Below, piece by piece: positions 22,176-32,394 of a stretch of 64,000 bases of DNA. This DNA comes from Gracilaria domingensis (Eukaryota; Rhodophyta; Florideophyceae; Gracilariales; Gracilariaceae): NCBI GenBank assembly GCA_022539475.1, contig VCMS01000195.1, forward strand, positions 62,001 through 126,000, given 5' to 3'. Numbering within the stretch: position 1 is the stretch's first letter; every line of letters begins with the position of its first letter. Below the pieces are notes generated by a model. That model did no database searches, was not told where the DNA came from, and worked only from the letters and a program-made list of their open reading frames with translations. Made by a program: the position numbers and the translations under genes.

Positions 22176-23105
22176 TCACATCCCTCCCATCCTTCTCTCC
22201 TCCTGTCCCCTCAGAATCCCCTTCGCAGTCCGCGCTACCTCCGCCGCACTCCTAAACCCAGTCACCACCGGAGCTCCGACTCTCTCCCGCGGCACCTCCT
22301 CCCCCACCTTCTCCATCTCCTTACGCCTCCTCTTCAGACGGCTCTTCCCATCCCCAACCCCACCACCCTTTGTCTTCGATGTGACAGGGGACCCCTTCTG
22401 CACCGCCACCCTTCCCACACTTCCCTTCTCCGTCTTTCCCTCCATACCTCCTTTCACCGCCTCCTCTTCCACCAATCTTTGCCTCTTGCCCAGCTCCTTC
22501 ACCTCCGTCTCCAACACGTCCAACCTCTCGTTCAGAACCCTATTCTCCTCCCGAAACTCTCCAACCTCCCTTCCCGCACACTCCACTATCCCATACACAT
22601 GATTCCTTATCTCTACTCCCAATACCGACAACGAATTCCGCAGGCTCGAAATCGCCTTAACCCAAACACCATTACCACCCCCACTCAGCACTACACCGCC
22701 CATTTCCGTTAAAATCTCCACAATTCCATCGTCCAGTCGCTCCTTCATCACCAACCCCAACATCCCCACCCTCGCCTTCATCTCCCCCACAAACCGCATC
22801 TCCCTCTCACCCTCTCCGCCCCCACTCTCTATCTGGTCTCCAACCTCTAACTGACTCAGATGCACCGCACCCCTTCTCTCCATTGCGACCCCCTCCACCT
22901 CCAATTCTACACCCTTCTCCACCTCATCACCATCCCCTCTCCTCGCCTCACACTTCTTTCCTTCATCGGCCACTTCCTTCTTCTGCGACATCCGACCAGC
23001 CGCCGTAATCACGTCCTCTTCCCGCTTTGGTGACGGCGTCGGCGGTACCTCCTTCCCCTCCAACAGCGCCAACAGGTCCTCATCCTTCACGTATCCGTTC
23101 GACAT
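22176..23105 (-). CDS. Hypothetical coiled-coil protein
   Basis: An intact 309-codon frame rich in Glu, Gly, Lys, Arg and Val. A heptad-like stretch with leucines lies at about residues 165-215 (NRVLNERLDVLETEVKELGK), followed by a basic SRLKRRRKEMEK segment. The coding strand is purine-rich throughout, which produces the marked pyrimidine bias on the + strand at 22.0-23.0 kb. The first 31 codons recur in the inverted copy at 45970-46062, where the frame is cut short. Function unknown. Confidence 0.5.
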   Translation of the reverse strand: MSNGYVKDEDLLALLEGKEVPPTPSPKREEDVITAAGRMSQKKEVADEGKKCEARRGDGDEVEKGVELEVEGVAMERRGAVHLSQLEVGDQIESGGGEGEREMRFVGEMKARVGMLGLVMKERLDDGIVEILTEMGGVVLSGGGNGVWVKAISSLRNSLSVLGVEIRNHVYGIVECAGREVGEFREENRVLNERLDVLETEVKELGKRQRLVEEEAVKGGMEGKTEKGSVGRVAVQKGSPVTSKTKGGGVGDGKSRLKRRRKEMEKVGEEVPRERVGAPVVTGFRSAAEVARTAKGILRGQEERRMGGM

Positions 23106-23349
23106 CTTCAGAAGAAGAAGTAGTAGTTAGATCGAAGTTTCCGCTGCGATACAGTGCAATCGAGCTAAACTGTGCTGTCCACCCCCACTGTCCAACCACA
23201 CGGGCTATATCCAGCACCATGATTGTCCCTGTTTCCCTCATCCCATTTCCCGCCAAAACATCTACTGTACACTTCCGCACCTTCCACTATTTTAGCGCCA
23301 CCCTTCTGTCCCCTCTTTCGCGCTCACATAGTCCCCACCCACCTCGCCT

Positions 23350-23690
23350 CGACCGGCGATAGTTTTCTCTTCCACGATAACCTCACTCGATGGTTATGGC
23401 AAAACAGAAAGATATCGCCAGTGGAGGCAAGCTGGGGACTAGTGATTGTACTTGGAGTAGCTCACCCTCCGTCTCGACTGGGGGCATCTTCTTCTTCTGT
23501 CACATCCTGTGTGGGTTGTGACAAAAAAAGAATATGTCACCACTCGACACCGGATGGGTAACAATGATAGCACGTAGAGTAGTTCATCCTCCCTCTCAGC
23601 GTCCACTGGGGATATATTGATGTTCTCTCACATCCTTTCCCGGTTGTGACACAAGAAAAATACATCTCCAATAGAGACGGAGAATATAGT
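23350..23690. repeat. Array of three hairpin-forming modules (left copy)
   Basis: Three roughly 85-bp imperfect inverted repeats in tandem. Each has a CTCCACTGG-like edge, an A/T-rich TTCTTTT-like stretch and a TCACAACC...GGTTGTGA-like centre. They lie between the epimerase 3' end and the start of the coiled-coil gene. The same array is kept in the inverted copy at 45380-45730. The centres vary more than the stems, which fits selection for or amplification of a hairpin. Confidence 0.55.
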
Positions 23691-23745
23691 TGTGATAACA
23701 CGTAAACGTAACAATGTAATAAACAATAATTTTATGCTACTATCT

Positions 23746-24443
23746 CTAACCAACCTTTCGAAAACCAGCTACGACATGAGCTGGGTTACTCGAGCCAAAG
23801 ATGGCAGATCCTGCAACGGAAATGTTTGCACCGGCCTTCACTACTCCTTTCACAGTACTCAGTCCAATACCCCCATCCACCTGTATCCCTATTCTTGGGT
23901 ACAACTCCCTTGCATGTCGCACCTTATCAAGAACACCCTCCATAAACGCCTGTCCTCCAAACCCTGGCTCCACAGTCATCAACAATAACATGTCTACAAC
24001 TCCTTCCTTCATAAGTGCTTCTACGACCTTTATAGACATATTCGGGCGCAATGCAACTCCAACCTGCATCCCATCTTTTTAATTCGGTTACATAATTCCT
24101 TCAACACCACGTTCACCTCCTCAGTTGGTACCTCGCACTTTTCTAGTCCCTTAGCCACACTCTCGATATGAAATGTGACTCCGTCTGCGCCTGCTTCTGC
24201 AAAGTCTTTTATCCATCGCCCAGGATCTGATACCATCGGATGACAGTCCAAAAACAATTTCGTATGCCTCCGCAACGCTTTCACAACAGGCGGTCCAACA
24301 GTAAGGTTCGCCACAAAATGACCATCCATTACATCTATAAGCAGCCACTCCGCTCCAGCCTCTTCCATTCCACTCGCTTCATCTGAAAGGCGAGCAAAGT
24401 CTGAAGCCAAAATTGATGGCTCCATAACTAAACTAGAATCCAT
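23746..24443 (-). pseudogene. RPE: Ribulose-phosphate 3-epimerase, one frameshift
   Basis: Interconverts ribulose 5-phosphate and xylulose 5-phosphate in the Calvin cycle and pentose phosphate pathway. TIM-barrel motifs are present in order: EPSILASDFARL at the N-terminus, IDVMDGHFV (catalytic Asp), DCHPMV, TFHIES, TVEPGFGGQ and QVDGGI (second catalytic Asp). Length and spacing match the family. No transit peptide is obvious, so a cytosolic form is likely. A 1-base indel in the A-run near 24080 moves the last 100 codons into another frame; it is either a true mutation or a sequence error. It is divergent from the reductase-like gene with a roughly 0.46-kb shared upstream region. An in-frame ATG also exists at 24512. 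Confidence 0.88.
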
Positions 24444-24906
24444 ATTGAACACCGAAAACTTCAGTAACGCCAGACCTCTCGCTCCCAGACATACACCCCT
24501 TTTATACCTCAATAAAATAGAAGATTATGGCAATCCGAGTGAAGCTATAGAACCCGTTCACGTCATTTATGAAGCCAAAATGGCTCCTTTCATCCTGTAT
24601 TCAAGCTCCCCGTAACTCTTACTTTACAACTCAGGTTCGAATTCAGTTTCATTCATTGTACACTTTCTACTCTTCCACCTACTTTTCATAACACATCATC
24701 ACACTTTGTGGCTTGTCGTCTCATACAAGCCCTATCATTCATTCAGTACAATCACATATCATACATTTCGCTCACTTTCACAAAGTGAACCATGTTCCCG
24801 TTCTGTGCTTCCCAACCGTTTGTACTTAAGTATCACTCTTTACCCCAGCAGTTCTCCGCCCCATCTTTAATTTTTATCGTCACACAAAAACAATCGAACA
24901 CTTGCA
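24444..24906. promoter_or_regulatory. Divergent promoter region
   Basis: The interval between the oppositely transcribed epimerase and reductase-like genes. It has CT-rich stretches and a TTAAGTATCACT segment about 80 bp before the reductase ATG, but no clear TATA box. The segment is conserved in the inverted copy up to the epimerase deletion. Confidence 0.35.
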
Positions 24907-25809
24907 ATGAACTCCCAGTCCGACATGCCTCCGACTCCGCCTCCGAGTCCCAGATACTCTGACTTCCCTCAGGCATCATCTCCCACCCGAAGGACTAGGG
25001 CCGTTATTGTTGGAAGGGGGCGTATAGGTACCATGCTGGCGAACGAAGAAGATATGGTCATTTCCGCACACGAATTCTGCAGCATGGCTGCTACCTCTCA
25101 TCTTTCTGATGTATCGATACTAGTTTGTGGAAGAACGAGCACCCTGGAGAGCGTAATTCAGGCTTGCCCTTATTCGCTCAGAGAGAATCTCGTTTTCTTC
25201 CAGAATGGAGACATCATACCATTGGTTTCGAAGCTCGGTGTGGACAAATGTTCAAAAGTTGTCCTATACGTTGGTGTCCCCTCAAGAAACGCAGCTCCGC
25301 AGGATGGTGTCACTCCTGAAAATCCAGATGGTCTCACTGTCGCAACAGGAAAGTGGGCCTCCAACGTTGCAGACAGGTTTAGGTCTATGGGTCTCACTTG
25401 CGGGGTTGTCGACGAAGACACATTTCTCGTAAGCTATTATGAGAAGCTCGTGTGGCTATCAGCGTTCAACATCGTCGGGGCCTCAAGAGGTTTCATTCCC
25501 ATGGACGTAGTCGCTACGGAGTGCAGTACGGTTGTGCTCACAATAATGAAAGAGCTGTTGAAGATAGTTTCGCTTAAGACAGGTACTACTTTCAACCTGG
25601 AAGAGACCGTTGGGCGACTTCTTGCATATGGGAAAACTCTCGTTGGCTTCCCTACTTCTTTCTCCGACTTTCAGTTTAGGAACGCGTACTTCTACGACTT
25701 TTCCCGCCAAGAAAGAAACATCGTAGGCGGTGACCCCGCTCCTTTTCATACAAACTACGTCAACGTTGTTAAGGAAAATTTATCCCCCTCCCCATTCCCC
25801 CAGCTTTGA
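24907..25809 (+). CDS. Ketopantoate reductase (PanE/ApbA)-like oxidoreductase, left copy
   Basis: An intact 300-codon frame. After a Pro/Ser-rich leader the Rossmann motif appears: RAVIVGRGRIGTMLA (GxGxxG, residues 36-41). FFQNGD matches the QNG motif of ketopantoate reductases, and EKLVWLSAFNIVGA matches the conserved Lys/Asn helix of the C-terminal domain. PanE reduces ketopantoate to pantoate with NADPH; the substrate here could differ because the enzyme is diverged. It lies next to the epimerase, divergently. The inverted copy also keeps an intact frame, unlike its neighbours. Confidence 0.6.
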   Translation: MNSQSDMPPTPPPSPRYSDFPQASSPTRRTRAVIVGRGRIGTMLANEEDMVISAHEFCSMAATSHLSDVSILVCGRTSTLESVIQACPYSLRENLVFFQNGDIIPLVSKLGVDKCSKVVLYVGVPSRNAAPQDGVTPENPDGLTVATGKWASNVADRFRSMGLTCGVVDEDTFLVSYYEKLVWLSAFNIVGASRGFIPMDVVATECSTVVLTIMKELLKIVSLKTGTTFNLEETVGRLLAYGKTLVGFPTSFSDFQFRNAYFYDFSRQERNIVGGDPAPFHTNYVNVVKENLSPSPFPQL

Positions 25810-26434
25810 GGTTAGAACACATGACTTTTCGGTGTTGTAAACCTTTTAGAGATAGTTAAACATAAAAGTTACTCTATCGAAATGACCTGTTCCTATTACA
25901 TTAGTTATATGTTCGTCCTTCTGTGGTTCAAATATGCCACTTTAAATCCTACATCCCTTATCACTAATACCTGGCTAAGTTTTTCCTAGATGGAAAAGGG
26001 TCATTCCACATCATTAAAGTGCACGATACTAGTAAGGAAACAAGTACAAAATTGTGATATTTCTGAAGAGCTAAGCCTTTGCAATACTTGGGGCACCCGT
26101 ATAAAGTAAGGTAAACCTTTTATGAGTTTCAACCCTTAATGGAGGTTGTTTTACTGATCTTGATTTCTAAGCTCATGTTGAAGATATTCATAGTTTTCTT
26201 TACCCACTTGAACCCGTACATATAATTTATGACTAAATCATCCTTTTTTTACTGCAAATCGATGCAAAAGCTTCTCGTCGTAGTAACGTTTTAAAACAGT
26301 ACTACAATACCCGCATATGGTCGTTCTTAGACTCTTTTTATACTACGAAACACCTTGTGAACATCAATCACATCCTTCTCATTCGTATACCCACACCCAT
26401 TTGCAAAACGAACCCTTTCGAAATCTTTCAAAAC
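25810..26434. other. Intergenic AT-rich region
   Basis: About 0.6 kb, repeated inverted at 43082-43708. No gene, RNA or clear regulatory motif was identified beyond general AT-richness. Confidence 0.4.
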
Positions 26435-27299
26435 ATGTATAACTCAGAAGTTAGAGCCCAAGAAGTAACTCCTCAGCAGCTGGCTAACGAAATATTCGAA
26501 AATGGCTACGCCGTGATTAGTGATATTGACGGTACTCTGAAAAGAGCTGGGGAGAACATTCCTGCCGAAACAGTCAAATGCATGAAGTACATCAATGCAC
26601 GCGTTGGTTTCGGAATTGCTACTGGGCGAGATATAGAGGATGCCGAGAGTTTCATGGAGCACCTGGGTGGCTACACTTTTGGAATCTCTGGAAACCAAGG
26701 CGCACGGGTGAGATTATCCAATGGTACCGAAATTGATCAGGACCTTGACAGGGAAGGCTACGAAAGATGTGCAGCCGAGACTTGCACTCTCCTTAAATGA
26801 ATCGCACGGACTTCACGAAGAGCGTCAACAAGCAGTTGTGAGCACTAGAAAAGACAGTGGACTCCCTAACTTCACGTACAATGGACTGTCGAAGTGGAAA
26901 ACAGAAGTTAACTCCGGTATTTCAAAAGTGTTGACATCCTTTCCGAACCTGGTTGCGTACCCTCAAGATGAAAACTGTGACATAGGGGACATTCGTTTCA
27001 CGAAAAACAGTGGGGCGCTAGCCTTGGTTGAAATCGACCCCCAGTTCGACACACATTTAATCGTTGCTTTCGGGAAGGCTTCCAATGATGGCCCTCTATA
27101 TGAAATGGCAACCCTGGCAGTTCATGTGAAGGAAGACGACCCTCCAGCAGCGGTAACATATTTTGTTGATGGGGTGGAGGACGTGCATGAGACCATCAGA
27201 AGGATGGCAGAACTGTACGGGTACAGAAAATGCGAGTGTCAATGGTTTAGAAATGCTCTTGGAATTTGTTTCAAGTGCTACGATGCCTGTAATACTTAG
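26435..27299 (+). pseudogene. HAD-superfamily phosphatase-like protein, frameshifted by a short deletion
   Basis: The first part shows the HAD nucleophile motif VISDIDGTL, then IPAETVKCMKYI and IATGRD (motif II), as in Cof-type or sucrose-phosphatase-like HADs. Near 26786, eight bases present in the inverted copy (ACTTGAGA) are missing. This ends the first frame at 26800; the rest continues from there in another frame and holds FGKASNDGPL, the usual acidic loop with the first Asp missing. The ATG at 26435 is preferred over an upstream GTG. A paralogue lies convergently 52 bp downstream. The substrate is unknown. Confidence 0.6.
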
Positions 27300-27351
27300 C
27301 TAGGATATGAGATCTCAGTAATAAAAGTGTCGTATATATCTCAATACCCTT

Positions 27352-28263
27352 TTATGATTCATGGTGGTTTTTATCGTGCTGCTTTTTTTCGTAGCCGTAC
27401 AACAGAGCCACCAGCATAATTGTCGAATGTACATCCTCCACGCTTTCGAACAGGTTGTGTACTCCACCCGGGATACAATCTTCTTTGACGTGAACGCCGT
27501 ACACGCCTACCTCATGCAAAGGCCTGTCGCTCAAAGCACTTCCGAACGTCACGACGTCATCCGTATCAATAAATCTCGGTTCATTATCCACAAGATTTGC
27601 TCCTCCGCTTCCTTTTGTGTATCGCTTGTCCACACTTTCGCGACTTTTATCCCCGGGATAGATAACAAACGCATCCATCTTCTGCAACAGGTCCCCAATA
27701 GCAGAATCCACTTCTTCTCTCCACTGCCACAGTTTGTTGTACACGAAATTGGGAAGGCCACTATCACTTCTGGTCTCCACGAACCCCTTCTCATCATCAT
27801 TCACAATACCATGCCTCCTATTCAAATCCCTTGCCAGGAACAGTAGTCCGTCAACAGTGTGGTCAAGGGTGTGATCATTGAATGCAGCCTTAATTTCCCT
27901 CTCGTCAGAGAAACGGAGGAAAGCTCCATGACTCGCCGAGACACCAAACTTATAGTCTCCGAGTCCTTCCATTTTCCCCTCCACGTCGCCCACATCACCC
28001 CCTGTGACAAGTCTAAAACCAACACGTTCGTCAATGAACTTCATACACTTCACAACTTCTTCTGGAATTGACTCTCCTTCTCTTCTCAACGTTCCATCAA
28101 CGGAACTTAATATACCGTAACCATTGGCATATATGAACTTAGAAAAGGTATTGGGTGAAATTTCCGCCAAGTCTCTCTGTTCCTCAGCCATTTTTCCTGA
28201 TACAGTCACCATACTGCCACAAGTACCGCATAGACAGGAATTGCATAGACTTCTCAGTTTCAT
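27352..28263 (-). CDS. HAD-like protein lacking the nucleophile aspartate
   Basis: An intact 303-codon paralogue of the neighbouring HAD-like gene, convergent with it. The motif that should read DxDGT is SSVDGTL here, so the catalytic nucleophile is Ser. The second motif TGGD and the late FGSALSDRPL loop are also altered. Length and secondary layout match the paralogue (shared SDSGLPNFVYN against KDSGLPNFTYN). It begins with a Cys-rich leader. It is probably catalytically dead and might have a binding or regulatory role. Confidence 0.55.
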   Translation of the reverse strand: MKLRSLCNSCLCGTCGSMVTVSGKMAEEQRDLAEISPNTFSKFIYANGYGILSSVDGTLRREGESIPEEVVKCMKFIDERVGFRLVTGGDVGDVEGKMEGLGDYKFGVSASHGAFLRFSDEREIKAAFNDHTLDHTVDGLLFLARDLNRRHGIVNDDEKGFVETRSDSGLPNFVYNKLWQWREEVDSAIGDLLQKMDAFVIYPGDKSRESVDKRYTKGSGGANLVDNEPRFIDTDDVVTFGSALSDRPLHEVGVYGVHVKEDCIPGGVHNLFESVEDVHSTIMLVALLYGYEKKQHDKNHHES

Positions 28264-28527
28264 ACTTCTCTTAAAAGCAACCTTAAGTGCAGTTTCAGAA
28301 GTGTTAGGACGCTACATGTTCAATTGCGAATTGAATGGTGCCACCGATGATGTTAACGATACCGAGCATGTGGCATGTGGCAATTAGACGCAACTGGACC
28401 AAAGACGTATGAAATTTGTTCAATTACCAGCCTGCCGCACCTTTTCCATGTTCATATGTATAGCCTTGCAATAGTATACTACTCTTAATACTCGCAAGAC
28501 ACTCATAATTTACTAATCATCTCATTC

Positions 28528-29240
28528 TCATCTACTTCGAGGCGCTCGCAGCCTCATTTTTGGCAAATCGTCATCACTACTAATCTCGAGCGCTTCGGTT
28601 CTACCGGCCTCCGCTTCCACACCAATCTCCACGACCACTTGGTCTTCTTCCATGTCAACCGCCCCACCCTCCTTATCGGACAACAGTTCATCCTCCGCCT
28701 CCTCCTCCTCGTCACCATTGACAAACGTGGGTCGGAAATCCCGCACCCGATGAACAGCATCAGGTAGTGCGTAGCCCTCTGGTACCATGTACATGTGGTA
28801 TCTAACCAGCAAATCCATAGACTCGGGCCTATCCACCTTGTCCTTCCCACTTGCTCCAGCATGTGTCACATCACCACGGCCCACGAATACAGAGTACGGT
28901 GGGATGATTATATTCTTCGCTGGATACACCTCCGACATCACTCGCAACTGTTGGTTGTTCATCCCCACCAGTTGATGGCTTCCAGCGCTCACCCAGAGAG
29001 GGAAGCCCTCTTTCCCAGAGGCCATTACAAAGTATCCGGGGTTACCAGTATTCATTGTTTCCTTCCTAACCAGACCACTGAAGTCGGTGTGCAGCGTCTG
29101 GCGCTTGCACTTTCTCCTCGTCCCCAGAAATCGACCACCAGTTTTCGGAGTGTACATCTTCACAGCTTCCCTTTCATTGTCCCATAGTCCCAAAGCCGCA
29201 GCAATTGTACCCATTCGAATATCAAGTAAAGCACGCGACC
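28528..29240 (-). pseudogene. 2-oxoglutarate/Fe(II) dioxygenase domain, C-terminal part of the ParB-like protein
   Basis: The frame beginning at 29415 becomes meaningful from about 29240 (ALLDIRMGTIAAALG). It then shows the double-stranded beta-helix iron ligands: H109 and D111 in LHTDFSG, the distal H185 in GRGDVTHAG, and R205 in RYHMYM as the likely 2-oxoglutarate anchor (numbered from the 29415 ATG). The domain's opening helix, ELRQNGYCVLDGFA, is encoded in the preceding frame, so one added or lost base near 29230 splits the domain. The acidic tail ends with LEISSDDDLPKMRL. Substrate unknown; nucleic acid, protein or a small molecule are all possible. Confidence 0.6.
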
Positions 29241-31648
29241 TTACAACCCACCTTCTGTTCCTCCCCTTTCCGTATATCCGGCATCGCTCCATACTCATTC
29301 TCGAAGAAGTCCACCAACTTCCCCGACACATCTCCGAACTCCCGAACTTCTTCCAACTCCTCCCATTTAGGGACACCATTATCCGTCGCAAAGCCATCAA
29401 GCACGCAATATCCATTCTGCCTTAGCTCAGCTTGCATTCGGGCGAAGAACATTTGCCCAAATTCGGCATGCTTTTTCGCAGCAACCCACAGCACCTCTTC
29501 ATCATCCATACCTGTCGGCCGAGTACGAGGATACTGCATACCAAATTTCTCCGCCCGTAGGCGATGTTCATCCCTTGCAGCATGCCAAAAGACAAGATGG
29601 TGTACATGTCTGAGATTCGAGACACTTAGCAGCTCCGACCTATGTCCCTTCGGCAAGTGAATGACTCTGACCCAGGGGTCCTTGTGCTCAATTACGTTCT
29701 TCCCTTGCCATTTCTGCGGTCTCAGGCTGACATACCCGCACCATGATGGGTTCGGTGGGCCATCATATGGGTCTCCTCGAACAAGTCCGTGCTCCTCAGA
29801 TTCCGGAAGAGCTGTAGGTAACTCGTCATCAAATGAACCCCCACCTGTCTCTTGCTGATCGTCTGGCGCAGCATCTTTCTCGACGGTGACAACCCGTGGA
29901 ACTGTCACAGCAAGAAGCTCTTCGTCATCCACAAATGCAGAACTGCCTGCGTTCTCTGCATTCGCTCCCTCTTCCAATGCCACGAACTGAACCTTCATGG
30001 ACCTTCCTCTCAGCACATGTTCATTTAGTTGAGACATCAGGTCATCCGGTGTCATGCTGTTTAGAGTAGATCTCATCTGTTGTGTGAAAGTCTTTCTCCG
30101 ATTCTTCCTCCGCGGAGCCCGCTGTTCTTCTTCAGAGCTATCCAGAACTTCTATGGCACCTCGATTTCGGCCGTGCTCAATTTCCCTATAACTCACCTGC
30201 GCCCGTTCTCGTGCACTTCTTCGCGGCTCCCCTTCTTCACTGGCAGATGTTGCAGCAGCAGCAGCGGGAGTCCTCCTCTTCGTCACGGACTGCTTCACTG
30301 GTGCGGGGGGCAGAATTACCTTGAGCATCGTCCGCAATCGATTCTGAACGGAATTCGTGGCAGTTCTAATTGAGTTCGTCCTGCTCCGAACACGCGGCAA
30401 TGTGTTGAAGTTCACAACTTGTCCCAAAAGGAACTGATTCACAGCTGCGTTGTTGTCTGGGTCTTCGACGTCATCTTCATTCGATGGAGCAGACAGACTG
30501 ATTTCGCGTTTCAGGAACACTTCCATCGACTCTTCCTCGTTCAGTTCATTCCTCACTGCTCGAGCCGGGCGGAACAGAGACACTGCTCTATCATAAAAGA
30601 AACCTCGAACCTCCTCAAAGCTTTTCCATTGCTTCGTCTTCGTCGACTTGCCCTTCAATAGAAACATCTGAAGACAATCAAGAATGAAGGAAAACTCCTC
30701 GGCATCCAAAACATATAGCGGAGTATGGGACAGATGTGTGAGACCTATGTCACTCACACTCTCACATATCTCCTCGAAATGGGCCAGCATTTCCTCACGA
30801 GACATGAGTTGCAGGGCGACATTGGCATATCTCAGATACTGACGCTCTTGCACAGTCCCAATCAGTTGGCTCTCCTTCAACACTTCTGTCACTTCTGCAG
30901 GATCCACGTCTGCTGGCGTCACCCCCTCAACATTTTCAATTAGAATGGCGACCACACTAACTATAGAGTGTATCTTGCCTGCAAACATCATCCTTCGCAT
31001 GGTACTCGTCGACTCATTGAGGTACGAAGCAACACATAACAATTCCTTCATCCCAATGGGCCTCTCATCTCTTCGTATCAGCAGATTGCAACGCCAAAAC
31101 CTGGCTAATCGCTTCCACTTCTCTGCACCAGTCGCTGCCAAATATTGTATAGCTTTCAGACGATGCAAACCATCTACAATGAAGCACTTCTTCGTTAGGC
31201 GTCCCTTGTCAATATCCCTGTCTCCCGTAGTAGCATCTTGTAAGGCCACCACTGGAGAACCCATCGACTGCAATATCCCCCGCTCCTCCATACTCTTCAC
31301 AAGGGCTTCAACGTGGCGTTTACTTACTCCACGGAGTAAATTGGGCGGAGTGTCCACCAGAGTGATGTCAACAGTAACAACAACCATCCGGTAGTAATTG
31401 AGGTTCAACTTTGGTACCTTCTGACGAATTCGTCTGTACGTCTTGCTCCGAGTAGGTGTCCCTTGTGTTCCAGACCGCTCGCCAGAAACACTTGAACGTG
31501 CCATTCTTGCGGACAGAAGCACAACGTCATCGTCCTGCTGCTCCGCAGTTTCTGGTGCAGTTTGGGGTGCAGATGGACCAGCTCCTTGTGCGGATTGCGC
31601 ATGCGCATCCGCGTCTGGAAGGGGACCTTTTATGAACTCATCTTCCTC
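29222..31648 (-). pseudogene. ParB/sulfiredoxin-like domain protein, central part
   Basis: The frame opens right after TAA 31649-31651; its first internal ATG is at 31522. Counting from that ATG, residues 51-150 form a ParB-like N-terminal domain: a hydrophobic strand (VVVTVDITLVD), helices (RHVEALVKSMEERGI), then the signature DGLHRLKA at 117-124 (family pattern D/E-G-x-x-R-x-x-A). ParB folds bind or cut DNA and in CTP-dependent members act as clamps. A helical region follows, then a long acidic and basic low-complexity linker (about 330-560). The last about 60 residues start the dioxygenase domain. No eukaryotic ParB protein with this layout is known to me. Confidence 0.6.
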
Positions 31649-32326
31649 TTATTGCACAGCCGTCCCGTGCTGAACCGTCTGTTTCGACGCAGAAGATCCC
31701 CTTGTGTCGACGGTCTGATTCATCGCAGGAGATGCCCTTTTCGACGCAGTGGGCTTCGTAGCGGAGGTAGACTTTGTTTGACCTGTCCGCTTCGTAGCTG
31801 GGGATGATCTCGTCTCCATAGACCGCTTCGTAACAGACGAAGGACCTGCCCGCGGAGGTGCTACTGATGCGCCACCTCTCGGTGTTGATGAACTTCGAAT
31901 TGGCTTCGTGCGGCTTGTCGGCGTCATCACCTCACTCATAGCGCTCACCGTTCGTCGCTTGGACGCCGGAATGCTGGCTGCCACCGGTTCCATCATTTTC
32001 TCATCCCAAAGAGCGGCCGTCCGGAGATCCTGGATGTATTGTGGAAGATCCAGGCCCTCCGCCCGGTAAGGGTAGAACGTGTGACCGCTTCGACTGATGA
32101 GAATATTATGAACCACCACAAGACCTGGGTCCAATTGCTTCCCGTTCAACTCGCGGCGTAGAACACTTCCAATTCCATGCAACAACGCTTCCCCGACTAT
32201 CACCTTTCCTTCATTCTCAATATCCATCTGCAGAGAAACCCGCATTCCACCTTGCAATGATCGAGTGCTCCGCCGAGTGCGAGGAGTCATGCTTTGCGTA
32301 CGCTTTCGAACACGAGTTGGCTTCAT
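31649..32326 (-). pseudogene. N-terminal part of the ParB-dioxygenase protein
   Basis: A 225-codon frame from the ATG at 32326, in the same frame as the ParB ORF and separated from it only by TAA 31649-31651 (a CAA codon changed by one transition would restore the frame). A basic start (RKRTQSMTPRTRRSTRS) is followed by a folded-looking stretch (EALLHGIGSVLRRELNGK...VVVHNILI) and a Ser/Thr/Lys/Arg-rich tail with repeated ATKRT/SATKPT-like units. Taken together 32326-28528 would encode about 1,260 residues. The promoter should lie in the inverted repeat that starts at about 32395. Confidence 0.5.
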
Positions 32327-32394
32327 GTTGAACAGCTATTGCAGTGAAAGGTGTATATCAACAATACGCTCGCTCTGGACGATACAAGAACGGA

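Larger units (their letters stand above)
23010..26795 (+). repeat. Left arm of a large inverted repeat
   Basis: Matches 42708-46062 in inverted orientation. It covers the start of the coiled-coil gene, a hairpin-module array, ribulose-phosphate 3-epimerase, the ketopantoate-reductase-like gene and the first half of a HAD-like gene. The arm is longer than its partner because about 450 bp of the epimerase are missing on the right. The protein of the reductase-like gene differs at about 12 of 300 positions between arms. The arms are separated by about 15.9 kb. Confidence 0.88.

Noticed and set aside
22000-22712. 254-codon + strand frame at 21948-22712
   Set aside because: It is the pyrimidine-rich complement of the purine-rich coiled-coil gene on the minus strand; Pro/Ser/Leu/His content reflects that bias.
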